From contig LS997566.1 of the NCBI GenBank assembly GCA_000469685.2, positions 30,499,496 through 30,563,495 on the forward strand: a DNA stretch of 64,000 bases, read 5' to 3'. This DNA comes from Haemonchus contortus (lineage: Eukaryota > Nematoda > Chromadorea > Rhabditida > Trichostrongylidae). The first letter of the stretch is position 1, and every line of letters begins with the position of its first letter. The notes below the pieces were generated by a model that worked only from the letters and a program-made list of their open reading frames with translations, was not told the origin of the DNA and ran no database searches. Positions 47,341-60,400 of the stretch are shown here, piece after piece. Position numbers and translations under genes: made by a program.

Positions 47341-50300
47341 ACAGTATGTGTAGAGTCTGTCTATATGAATTTTAACTGGTAGTTTGTAGTGAGAACACAT
47401 GAGTTGTATTGAGGGATTATAAAAAATCTCGAGTATGTCAACGAAATGTTATCATACGGTATGAGAAAGGAAATTCGCCCTCACATAACAGGATCACATA
47501 ACCCTCAGGATTTGTATTAGAGGACATTATTCTATAACCAATCGGATCGCCGGATTGGCCTCCTTTTTATGACGAAGTTGCATTGAAGTACAAATCGCCA
47601 TCTTATTTCTTTTCTTTTTGAGCTAACTTTCGTGATTCTGGGACTTTGGCATCCCCTTTCGAGAGGTCCTGCCCAACGTTCTCATATATGGAGCTGAATT
47701 AGATGTAGAGAATGGAACCCACTGATAACACCTTTTTGGTATTTGGATACCCACAAGTAGCTTGCCAGGGGCTAGGCAAGTCGGCTTAATTATCGGAGGG
47801 GCTCCAAATCGCTTCCCGAATCACTGCACAGTCGTGGATAGCGATATTTTGATCAAGCCAGTGGGCTTGGTGTCAACCGCACCCGCAGACTCTTCAGACA
47901 CGTGTGCCTGTATACACATGTCTGAGGAAGTACCGCTACCTCCTATTTGACGAAGTATTCCTCTATCCGCCGCTAGGCGACTCCATGTACTCTGTTGCCA
48001 CCGTCAGACTGAAGTTCCTTCAATGAGAATGATGATGAGAAGACTGCAATTCCGTTCCGCCAAATTCGGAAGAAAAGAGGTAAATCACTCTGAACCTTCA
48101 GCAAAAGAGGTCCGTGCATCGTCAACCGTGAATGTCAGCAAGTTAATACCAAAAAAATCGGATTGCAGAGTCCTTTCCGGGGTTTTCCCTTACATCTGCT
48201 ACATCACATCAAACTATTTACAAAATTTATAATTGTAAAGGCAGCAGTTGACGAATATAATTCTCAAGCATCAACTTGAGCTCTTGCTTTATCCTAACAG
48301 TATTAGCGTCCAATCAGAAGCGTCAGAGAACTGATCGCGATCTACTATAAAAAACAACTCGAAACAACCCTACTGTCTAGCTCGGCTTTTCCTTTTAACA
48401 CGTTTGGTCAGTAGAATAAATACAAATTCAACAATGAAATAATCATTACATTTTCGAGTCATTACCTAGGGTAAGAAGGAGTCTAAAGAACACAATGACT
48501 GTAATTGGAATAGAACCGAATGTAATAATTTGTTTATATGCATAGTATGGAATATAGGTGTGAACTTGAACCAACGCTTCTATCTGATGGTGAGTTATTT
48601 TTCATGTGGCTCCAAAGCTCATAGAACTGTCGGAACGAGTGGAACCTGGACGGTTTGCTGGGGTGCCATTAATAAATATTATCTACTAATGCTACTTTTG
48701 CTGGAAGTGGGCCTTCCTCGGAAGTCTACGCAGAAGTCTGGAAGCGCCTACTCTATCCACTAGTATCAACATGAATAGGGTTGAAGGGAATAAAGTGGAA
48801 CTTAGTCCGAGATTTGTTGTGTTTGCTGCGTAGTTACAGACAAAGAGAAACTTATTCAACCGCGCACAAGATAGGGCGCCAAATCTATTGATTCTCAGGT
48901 GTTTTACGAGAACACAATGGTGGCAGCTCAAGAGTTGTGTGAATTTCAGCGCTACTGAGCCGGCACAATTCTTTTTCCCTTTTATCAATCAATACTAGTA
49001 ATACCATGATTAATCAAAGTTAACGGTATTGTCCGCATATTCACGGGTATAACTGGGAATCACTCGGTCAGGCGGAGCTGAACGCGGACTCTCGAATGGA
49101 GGAGACAGGTACGTGACAGGCCGACATTCGAACATCCTTGCCACATTAAAATGTTTTATGATTTCTAATGCACCACGTTTGTGTCCTAGGGCGTCCGCCG
49201 GAGCAGACGTGCACTCGCACAGCCGGTGGATGTCAAAAGTAAGCGAGGTTCTCCTACGCAATGATGGCATCGGAGGGCAGCTTTGCTAGTCCAGTAGTCT
49301 CTCTGAGTGTGGAGGGCTCGTTACAACACAAAGTGTTGGGGCGCTATCAGACTGAGTTAGTGTAGTGAAAAAGAGTAGATTTCTGTGCCGTGCAAAAGAC
49401 GATATGGTTCTACTGCAATTCGAGGGACATTGGCTGCAACCCCAAAGCCGTTCTTTGTGGCAGCCCAGGACCAACGGTGTCGGAGTTATTGTCTCCGAAA
49501 GTTTCCGGGACTTCATTGTGGGCGTCGAACGCGTCAGTGACTGACTGAGGAAGATTGTAGTCGTACTGAACACCAGCCATGCTACATTCTCTCTGCATAC
49601 GCTCCACAGACTGGTTGCTGGCTCTGAGCAAGAAGGTGTTGTTCCCGTGGGTGGTTGAATGGGCACGTTGGCTCCACGAAAGTGACCACAGTTGTTATGG
49701 TAGGTTGGGATATGGGTTACTTCACGGCAATGGTGAGCGAATCCTAGGATACGCGGGCTTGAATAGCCTCACCTCTGTTAACACACAGTTTTAGAAACGT
49801 AGTTCTCACCTCACCACCTTTTATAGCAGCGAACCGGACTACAAGTAAAATTTGTTCTCGCGAAGCACCGCGACCAAGGGCTCGTGACAGATGGAAAGAC
49901 TTTGCCTATTGGACGACTGCCACGCAACATCGGCCACTGATTTGCACGCTCAAAACCGCGCCACTGAAATTTGAAAGAAACCTGAAAGAAGTGGACCTGC
50001 GAGAATCAAGTGGTGGAGATCAAAGAAAAAGGAAGGCTGTGATTACTCATACTTCTGTCTTTCACGACTGCTAAGGAAACCTGGGAAGGTGCTGTGGGAG
50101 CAATAACTTCGGTCGCTTGCCCTGTGTTTTTGAAGTCTACCTCCTGTGCTCCCACTAGACGAAATCTTTTCTAATCCCTGCAAGAAAGCATCAATCAAAC
50201 GGGAAGCACAAAAAGTCCTCTGTGGAAAGACCAACTCATAGTCCTTGGTTGCTTAGCTCTGAGAAATGCTGTATCAATAGGTCCTCGCTCAGCCAACCTA

Positions 50301-52439
50301 AGAACTTACATGTTGACATTCACGTTAACATTCACCTTCCTATCTGACCTAGGCTGCGTAGTCGGCATCTTTCCATTTCTAGCGCATTCTGGTTTCTGTT
50401 TGCTCTCGCGCACTGCTCCCTCAAGCATAAGTGACTTTCAATGAAGGATTTGCCGAGTTCTTCATGTTTCTCATCAAGCTAAACGGTACATTGAACTGTA
50501 CAGGTAAGTTTTCACATTGTCATTGTAAGGGACACTGTACTGTAGATGAGGTGCAAACAATAATTTCTCGAATGCTGAGTGAATCAGCAGTAAGCAGAGG
50601 GTCTCCGTGTGCCAAAAATTCTACCGTGAGATAAAATTTTGGCCCTCCCCTGAACTTTCAAGATGTAGCACAGCTTTTTTGATTAGGCCTTACAACAACT
50701 CTGTGTCGGTTCTGGTCATGACCTAGTTATCAACGTGGATTTCCTGGACTGGGTGGGTAGAACCAGAACGATCTCTTCGTCAAATGTCCTGATCATATAG
50801 GTTGCAACAAATGGCCCTCCCGGTCCCGGTAAACCAGAAAGTTTCATGTTTCTAATTGGAATAGATCCCCTTGCTAAGTTCGATCTGATTTTTCTTCGTA
50901 TGTAGGCTGTTTATTCGGATGTACTATACAGGTGCTCCTTTTTTGCCCAATATCTGTGGATGACAATACCGTGCGTCGCACACCTACCGGCAGCTAATCA
51001 GTCACGTTTCTCATCATTTTAGATTGAATTAGCTGTGAACTATGAACACTAAAGAAGGCTAAACTGCAACGATACCGCTCCCTCCCGTCCTCCACTCTCC
51101 TTGCAGGTAAGATTTCCTTTATACCCGTGGGGCATTAAAACAGCTGATTTAAAAGCATGCAGTCTGAGAAAAGGGGAAAAGTAAAAGGATAGCTTAAGTA
51201 GCCAAACGCCTGAGGGGTCTCCAGTATTTCCACGACAAGTCTCGAAGGTGTTGATCGGGGCTGAATCCGTTCACCTATTCGAACACTTGGCAAGAACATG
51301 TCCTTTATTTCCCCTCAATAAGTATTCGTTTTGCTTTCGTCTTGTAAGGGTCACTTCACACTATTATCAGCATGAGTTGCTTCACTGAAGTGAGTGGCTG
51401 AAGAAAAACAAGCCTTTTTTCTGAATACGAACTAGGCGTCAACTTTCTGAGTGCATCCCGCTGAATATTCCCTACACAAGGTCACGCCGATGTATCTCAA
51501 CATCTGGTACTCGTCCTTTCCGTGATTTGGCCACGTTTCTGTGTCCAGGTTGAACTGTGAACAATTAAGAGAAAAGTGACCTTCAGTCGGTGATTGATTT
51601 GTGGCCGAATGCCATCAAATGGATCAGCTGAAAGAGTTGTCGGGCACTTCATTACCGTCGAAATATAACAGGAAAGAACTTAATCAGCCATTTGTCTTCA
51701 TTGACCTTCAATCGTTTTGAAGCAAGAGTTCTTTGGACGTCTAACGAGAAAGGTACAACACCTCTCTATGAAACTGTAGAGCACACACAAATTCGAAAAC
51801 TCGCGTAATGATAAACAGGTATTCAGTGGAACCCTGTGCACCAGCTACAGGAATGGTCCGAATAAGTCTTTTTTAAGGTCCACCACCACTCATTCAATCC
51901 ACATTAAAAATCGCAGAAAAATTATGATTGAAAGAGTGTTCGGTCATTCAATAAACTAGGAAACTAGCAGACGTTCAATATTCACCATTTGTATGGACAC
52001 CAAAAAACCTTTCAACGGAACGAATCCACAGATGACTCCTGCAAGCTAGCCCGAGGTGCTACGCCTTTTTTTACAAATGCTCGACTGATATAGTTCGTCT
52101 ATACTCATTTGTTGCCGGTTCACTGAAGCAAAATCCTTTCGCCAAATTTGGTAGTAAATAGGTAAATCATAATGACGGCATTCGTTTTGAGTCCGCGTAA
52201 ATTGTTATCTTAGAGCTGCTGATGCCACAAATTTGAGCAAATTGGGAAGGGATACAGGTAGCAGGAACACTAATGGCAGGTTGCAGAATGGGAGGAAGTA
52301 CGACAGCGTCTGGTGTAAGTTCCACCCATTGGAAGCGGAGCGTGAGCGCACTCTGTTTTTTTTGCTTTCTTTGAAAACTTCCTATGATGAATCTGTGGCC
52401 TCCCGGCTTACCATATATGGCGCTCTTAGACTGATAAAC
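47341..52439. other. No gene recognised
   Basis: Mostly AT-rich intergenic sequence. A minus-strand frame at 49410-49631 has coding-like composition but no motif, start or splice context I trust. A plus-strand frame near 50,440-50,510 ends at a good GTAAGT donor but has a stop just upstream. I would not call either a gene without expression data. Confidence 0.45.
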
Positions 52440-53350
52440 GACCTGATCATGGCGCTGTGAGGGCTTAGAGATTGTATCGGCTGAATGCCACAATCATAGC
52501 GGACGAGTTCCAACGGCGTCATCGTTAGACGTTAGAGGCTGCACCACCTGAGAAGAGGCTTTCATGTTTGAACTTCAATCAATTTCTCGTGACTCATGAC
52601 TGCAGAAGAAAGCAGTTTTGGACAGTTTCAGCTCTATGTAGTCAGCTCCCTTTCCAAATGCAACAACTGAAACTACGCCCAAAAACCCTTTGTGTTCCTT
52701 TTCCGTCATGATGAACTTGAACAACCTCTATTTCCAGTTTTTAGGGAACATTATTTTTGTCGAAGCTAACGAATTTTCTCGCTCTCACGCCACCGATGCG
52801 CTGTTCACCACTAACAAATCAAGTTTTCAACTTAAAAGGGTTCCTTGGAATCATCGTAAGGTGTGCCTCCGAAGGCACTGTTCACGGTAGAATTAGTTTC
52901 TTGGATATACTCCTCGGAGGCCCGTCTATATACATAGCGTTCGAAAAAGGGGCTATGTAGGGCGTCATAAGAGCCTAAAAATTGTATCGGTTGTATGCTA
53001 CACCCAAAGGCGGGCGAGTTTCAACAGGGTTCTAGAGATTGCGTCATTAACAAGGGGCACCTATGCTGAAAATTCAAACGACTATTCATGGACAGAGGCG
53101 ATAGCGGGAGGCAGTTTCGGGCATCTGGCTGGATTTAGTCACTTCTTTACGCGATCAAAGGAATCGAAATCCCTATAAAAAGGCTCTTCTTCTCGTTCCC
53201 TTTGTGGTAATCTCATGAAACCTCCATTCATTTACTTTTAGAAGCCATTATTTTTCGCGATACCGGCGGACTTTCTCGCTATTTTCGCCACCGATGCATT
53301 ATTCTCCGCCAACACTTCCTTCTCAACTCATGAAGGGTGCCTCAAATTTT
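52440..53350. repeat. Diverged tandem duplication of a ~500-bp unit
   Basis: Unit 1 (about 52,440-52,960) and unit 2 (about 52,960-53,350) share ordered landmarks: TTGTATCGG near the start and an ATTATTTTTG/ATTATTTTTC block followed by CGCCACCGATGC. Identity is moderate. Neither unit has a convincing ORF. Confidence 0.55.
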
Positions 53351-53389
53351 CCAGACCCGCACTAAGTGATAAAAGAATAAAGGATAAAG

Positions 53390-53668
53390 TTTTTGACGTT
53401 AATCAACCCCATCTGAGGGATGCGCTCCCGCACTCGACTTCCATTCAAAATCCTAGTGGCGTAATGAGTGCGTATGTGGCCTATACAATGACTTGCGGTG
53501 GCCAGCCAATGTACAAGTCAGTGTTTTCATCCTCTCAGACGAGTCTGGTAGCAATTCACCGACCACGAAGGGATGGAAGGCTTGGTTGGTCTAGGTGGAT
53601 ATCGATCCGGGATCCGAACCGGTACCCATGAGGGTGTGAAGTGCGCCACTTGCCACCACCACACCTGA
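53390..53668 (-). repeat. tRNA-derived SINE-like copy E, near full length
   Basis: Reverse-strand copy. The tail (GACTTCCATTC in plus orientation) is at the left, then GGCCTATACAATGACTTGCGG, the middle block GGAAGGCTTGGTTGGTC and the tRNA-like head with decayed box B near 53,610-53,625. Closest match is copy C. Confidence 0.75.
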
Positions 53669-56600
53669 CAGTCAAATGTAGGGACACAGAAAAGGTACTT
53701 ATTGGCCCCAAAACTTCAACATGTATTTTTTGTTTTACTACTCTGACTTCGAATCTGCTTTGAGTGTACGAATTTCGTTTTAATTCTAATAGATTTTATA
53801 TTATTTTCTTACTGCATTCCCTTGTACATTCCTATCCCAAAAATCATCATATTAAATAAATTTCGACCCGCATATGACCTTAGACCAAATATTTATTTAC
53901 CCATGACCTTAATCCTAACTTCGAATTACTGTTGATCTTCGGTTATTAGTATTATCGTTGGATTTTATGGTAAGAGACGAATACAAATACCTCCCAAATT
54001 ACCTTCTACATTGTTTATCATCAATGTTTTTCTATTTTTAGATTTTATAGCTGCACCCTCCATGTAGAAAAGTACAAAGTGAAAAGAAGTTGATTCGTTC
54101 TGCAACTTTTATTGGATAAACAATGTATCGATAATTTTGCAAGAGCCCAGTTTATAGAAATTTTGTATAGCTAAGGGGATAAGCGCGGTTTATGATATCA
54201 ACTTGTGAAGTTCAGTTTTTGTTGGTGGTACCAAATAAGTATCAATGACGTGGGTAAGCGTTGACGCAGATTGGATTAGCGACCGTGGTTAAGCCGAATA
54301 AGCTGCTTCCTACTGGAGCGGGCGACGATAGCGGTGACGAGCGTTTTCGCTTGAAATGTAATCGACGGAAATCGACTTAGGAATTCAGTCAGATTCATGG
54401 TCACCGTGTGTTGGGCGAGAGACAAACTACCAGCCACACCCACACTACGACCAATTGATTTCAACTACTCGGTGTGGCAATCCCGTTTTTGTCGTTCGTT
54501 TGTCTTCAACACTTTCGTCAATTACATATGTCAGTCAGTTACATCAATCACCTTGTCCTATTCGCAATGAGAGTACTCTTTGGAATAGTTTCTTTCTAGC
54601 GACATGCTCTCATGAATAATGCTGGCTGTCACCGTTGACAACTGGCCGAAATTCTTCGGCTGTGAAGACGCATTCATCAAGAACATTCTCTTTTTCACTT
54701 GCTACGACGCTCTTGTCATCTCTTCGAAAGTGCACAATGAAAGGCTTCCTGACCGTCCAATGCATTAAGCACTTTTTATCGAGCAGTTCCTTGAGTTCAA
54801 GCTCATTTTTTATTGTGAGAAAGACTATTCGACTTCCCTACCCCTTGATATGACCCGTTTTATTTTCCACTTTCTCCAAGATCGAGGAGCATTCAGCTAC
54901 AAGTTTAGTCGATGCAGAGACAAGGAAGGTCAGCTCCGTCTGGTACTTAAAAGTCAAGAAGCGTGGTGGTGCCCGGAAGTCTGTTTTTTCCCTAAAACTG
55001 AATACATTAAATCTGAATTTTGAAACCCTTTGTGACCTAGGGCCTACGAACCGTAGGCATCACGTAGGTCTCTGCTGTACCTGGCGACCATGGGTACCCC
55101 TTATCACCACATCATTCATCTTAACTCCTTAGAAACAAAACATCATTGAATTTCGGGAGCACATTCAGAGTGGCCGAATAAACTAAAATAAGCTGCAATT
55201 AGTGCAGCCACTTCATTTTTCCTATGTGGAATACCCAAGTATTGACCACTTCAGAATGAGCAACCTCATCAGCGCTGAAATGGGGGAGCATAGTGGGTGC
55301 GGAAAATGCATAAGAAATGACACCGGGATCAAACGGAAACGGCTATATCCGGTTAAGCTGTTTCCTTTGGATTTCCTGTCATATTTTGGCTGCTGTCACC
55401 CTGCTTTTTCGAAAAAGTGCTGTACATTGAGCCTTGAGGTTCTCTTTGGAGATGAGTTACTTTGCCAGATGTTCTCCCCAGGAATTTCGTAATCGTTCGT
55501 GATTATGAAAAGTGCCATCATCATATTCTTCGTCAAATCAATCTTTTTCTGATGGCTACTCTCGTTTTTATCCCAGTTCTCTTAAACGATGCTCCATGTT
55601 GCTATTATTGCTGCCCTCTCATATTATTCGTTAGCTGTATTTTTTCTCTGCCTGCTTGCTCGTTTGCCATACCTCCTTGTTTTGCCGTTCAGCTTGTCAA
55701 GGAATGTAACAACACCTAAGACATGCTAGGAGTTGTAGGAGTCATTAATCACATATCCGGTCGGGTGATCAAATCTCAGCGAGTCCCCCAATGCGTAGAA
55801 GCCTACCAGACCGCCCACAGGGTATCAAACTTGTTCAGGGTAGATAAAACCTTGATCTGGCCTAATTTTCCAGTCAGGGTTCAATCGAGGAATCCAAAAA
55901 GGCAATATTCGAGAACATTTCCCACAAAATTCTCGCAAAGGTGGGTTGTATGAGCAAATCATTTGACCTCAAACGAAACTCGACTGTTTATACTTTATAA
56001 GCAGAATTTGAATGGCGCACCGAAAATTTGACCATTGAAGACTTCTGATTTTAATTTAAAGTTCGAAATGTTCTGCTGACAAACGTTGGAAAGCCTCTTA
56101 AACCTAAATTATAGCGGGATTCTGAACAACATTCGAAAGCGTGGCCTATCCCGAGGACGATGACCAATTGGGAGCATTTTATTTTGGCCTCATTTTCACT
56201 TCATTTTTGATGGAAACTTGTTATAAAGCGGATAAAATGAGTGGGATAAATAATATCATGAAGCAGAAAACAACGGATTACCGGTAATCCTGGAGACATT
56301 GTGTGGAGCTCTTCCAAACTTGGAATATATTGGGCGCTGTGTTTTCGTGGTAGGCGGGAGCCTGTGAGGATTAGTGCCAATCCTCTATATCTGCCTCATT
56401 TTTGTGATCCTCATCAATATCAATAGCCGTGATGCATGGATTCACAACTCTTTATTCCTATGCTGGTTGCACTTTTGCTGTTACATGAACTGTTCTGATT
56501 AGGCTTTCCGTCTTGGATTCAGTGTTACGCTTTTCATTTTTGATCTTGGAATTAGCCAAGTATCTCTTGATGTTGATCAATCCCGTTTTGGGATGCACCC

Positions 56601-57319
56601 GCGTACAACTTCTATTCATAGCCGTGGACTTAAAGGCACAGATCACTAGAATTTTCGGTAATCCAGACTATGACGAAAAATGGAAGACATCGTGTAAAAG
56701 AAAGCGTGAATCAGTGTTTCCAAACTGAAGATAGGCTTCGAAAAATCGTTAAAAAGGGGGCTGGACGGGAATGATACCAGAAAAATGAGGAATGGGGCGT
56801 TTGGACGAGCTATACAATGTGTGTCAGTGCGTAAGTGTGGGCCCTGGTACGATTAGCTGACTACGGTAAGCGAAAATCCATTCACTTATAAGCACAGGTT
56901 AACAAAAATACCTTAGTAAAGCAAAATAGGCCACTTCTTTTTAGATCCTTGTGATTGAAAACTAAATAAGGGATCGCAGTAGCAAAACGAATAATAGGAA
57001 ATAAAGGATAAGCAGAAAAACCTTGCCCCATTATTCAGCAATCAGCTGACTGTGTGTGAGTCCTGCCGCGAATATTTGCAATCTGTATCGTCTCGACACT
57101 CGTCCGACGCGACATCGATCGAGGGGCGGGAAGGCCGCGCAAGCCAGTAACGGGGCTCCCACTATGCCTTCACCGTTGAGTTTTTGGGCGCGATTGGATC
57201 CCTCCTATTACCCTTGGGGGCCACTGGGTATTCCTAGGGGGACAACTCAGTAAACACTTTTATTGTGAACTGCGATTTAATGTCTATAAGTCCTCTAAAA
57301 TGACCTGTGTAACAGCCGG
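53669..57319. other. No gene recognised; one GC-rich island
   Basis: AT-rich intergenic sequence with no splice-supported exon. A GC-richer stretch at about 57,040-57,250 holds a 65-codon frame without recognisable motifs. Confidence 0.45.
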
Positions 57320-57475
57320 TATAAAAGTCAGTGCTTACACTTCTCAGACTAGTCTACTACAAATTAACCGATGCTGAAAGGATTGAAGGCTTGGTCTTCC
57401 AGGGCATGTATTGATCCGGGATTCCATCCCATAACTTTGGGTGAGACAGTACGAACTTACTCCTACTCCACCTCT
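57320..57475 (-). repeat. SINE-like copy F, partial
   Basis: The middle and head of the family on the minus strand: GGATTGAAGGCTTGGTC and GATCCGGGATTCCATCCC, matching copy E with many substitutions. The tail is missing. Confidence 0.6.
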
Positions 57476-60400
57476 ATGGCTAAAGCTCTCTCCCTGGTTG
57501 GTAAAATATTCCATGACATATAAGGATCAAGCACTTCGAATAATAGCACTAAAGCTTACTTTAACGTATATGTAAAGCAAAATGTGTAAGGTTCACAGTA
57601 ACCCGGAGGTACCCTCGCTTAGGTTCTAACAAGTAAAACAGAAAAAAACCACAAAATACAAATAATCCCAAGAATGAGGTTTACGAGCTGTACGAGTATT
57701 AAATCTGAGGAGGAAACCTTTTTCTGGCTAATCCCTCTTCTTTAACTTTACTCTCCGTCCCAGGTGCGTCACAATCGCGGCTACTTCTGGGGATGGTATG
57801 TCAGAAGTGCAATCCAGCAGCAACCACTCCCACTGGTGAGCCCTTACCCATCCATTCGAGGTGTGAATATTTGTAAGGGAAAGGATACGCGCTTTTTCAA
57901 TACCGCTCTTCACCCCACTGTTGGTCCTTTCATAATCCTGTTGATGCTTATGCCCTCGATTTTGCGCCCTTTCTTACAAACTTACTCAGGCATAATGTAA
58001 TCCGTCAAGGCATATCGCAATAGTGAATAGCTAAACACGACGGCGTTCTCTGCATCGCCATAGACCGTCGTTTTAAGATTTCAAAGTGTGTGTTGAATTA
58101 AAAACTTTTTATCAGTAATAAATGAGATCCCTCCTCCTGCTGGGCTGTTTAAGGGGACTCGAGAGAGAAATGGTGGCTCGGCGGAGAGGCAATTAAAGAA
58201 ACACGGAGGTTTTGGAAAAGAGGACTTTCCTCGTGCGAAAATTCCTTTCCTCCTTGTGTTGAATAAGTGGCTAATCGCACAGTAATACTCGTAGACCATT
58301 GATACCAACAAGAAGGAAAGTTCAGTATAGGACTCGGTTCCTTCAGTGACATTATGAAGGAATAAAATGCAATGGACACAAAATTTCACGAACAACATAG
58401 CCTCAGTTGAATCCTATGTTAAAGGCCTTCAACAAGGGTGCTAGAGGGCACTGGGCACTGTAGTTCACATGGCATTGCCTCAGAACAAGTTGATCGAAAC
58501 AGCAGAATTTGGATAAGGGCGAGATTTTGATAATGCATTTTCTGTTCAACTTGATAACCTGTCCCTTGTATAACATCATCAGTGAGGCATTCCCGTTTAG
58601 ACTACTGTAGAAAAGCGCACTGCACAGGATCAATGTTTTTCTTGTTTATCCTTTTTTTGCTCATGACAATTTCTTCAGCCATTTGTCGAAACTCTCGGAA
58701 TTATGTGCTCCTAAACTTGACTCGGCCGTTTTTCTGAAAAAAAAAACCCAATCACCAGCTAACTATGAATTTTATGTTCTTGTTCAAATATAGCACCTTA
58801 CAGTATCAGTACCTGTGTCTTGTGCGTTAGTGGCTGCTGATCTGATTGATAATTACTGTTCAAGACTTCAAAGGAGGACTTTAGGGTCGAGAAGATGCTG
58901 AGAGGTAAAGCTGGGAAAGCTCCAAATATCTAGAAGACGGCCCCTGACTACTACGGCGGATAGTTAACTAGCCTTTGGCAGTTTAGTAAGACGTTTGCTG
59001 ACGCATTCAATACAAGAAGTTTTACAAGAGAAGCCAGTGGCCTACCAAAATCATTCGCTCCGATTCACATAAATCGAATCAATGATCGCTCAGATGGATT
59101 CTCTGGAATTTCAAGCAGCAAAAGTTCGATAGCGAGGAGATTCAGATTCAGCATTTCGGATTTTCTCAATTTTCACAACCTCTGTAAGGTAGTGGTGAAG
59201 GTTCTAAAATTGAACAATTTCAAATGCGGAGAGTGCTGTGGTTAGGACTATAAGGAATATGTATGTAGGGTCACATTGTTGAACATTTGACTAGAAAAGG
59301 TCACTTGCTCTATGAGCTACTCTACATGCTATAAATCCTTTACAGCCGAAGGTTTGAGCCCTGAAAATGGGCTTAGTACTATTACGACTTCTGACATTTC
59401 CGAACACTAACTCTACAATTTGAGCCTGAGTAGATCCTTTGCCACTTGAGTTGTCTACTATAAGTTTAGCAAGCGGGAAAGTCGTCTCTCCTGCTGTTAG
59501 CATTATGTAGGAAAATAAGTTCGTGCAGTTATTCCAATTACTGTTATCCGGAGAAAATCACTATAAATAACGCTCGCTGTGAATTTGTTGTCGCTGTTTA
59601 CGACCTTCGCCCACTTTCCGACCAGTTTTTGATGCCGTTTCGCAAAAAAAAAGAAGTTTTCTAGTCAGTTTTCACGATCCTCTTCATTGTAAAAGGTAAC
59701 ACCCCCCCCCCCCCTTCCTCCCGCTATGCGGTTCTACTGTGAACGAAAATGATGATAATTCGCCGCTATAAGGTTCAGAGAACACCGAGGACGCTGAAGG
59801 ACCCTTCATTTTAGCCCTTGAAGTGCGGCCTCGAGAACTAAAGCATTATGGAGGCCCTGCGTTTTCCTTAAGAAGTATGGGTCGCATAGCGTTTTTCACG
59901 CGGTGTAACTGGGCTGTATAGAAGGGCTCTGTGGTGTTCGCGACATTCTTTTCGAGTATGTCCCAAAATGCCATGTCCTTTTGAACTTTCTCCATCGAAT
60001 TCAGAAGGTCCCCCGTCGCGAAGCGAGTCGCCATTTATAATATCAATTTTCCAAAAAATTTCGGTGCTGTAGCCCCCGCCTAGGGCTTGTAGAGCTGAAG
60101 GAGCTCTAATCGTATGAAGGGTAAAGAGAATTTGAATACTCTGTGAATTTTTCCTCTAATGAAGGAAAAGCCGGAATTCCTGAAGAAGAAAACTCCGATA
60201 CCCGCAATTTAAAACTACACTTGAAGCACTTCGTATATTTATCGTCAGAAAATCTTAGAAGGGATTCTGCCAAAGTCAGGGAAGTCAGTCAACGGTTGCT
60301 AATGGTTACAATGACTGCAATCGTGAGCGAAATGATATTTACTTGTTTGTTTACTCTGTACAAGCCCAACAAAGATATGCTTATAACTGAGTGAAACTGA

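Noticed and set aside
49286..49666. Overlapping minus frames of 73 and 126 codons
   Set aside because: Two competing phases, no motif, no splice context.
50810..50860. Collagen-like NGPPGPGKPE reading
   Set aside because: A single short Gly-Pro stretch with no flanking coding sequence. A similar chance hit occurs near 5,505.
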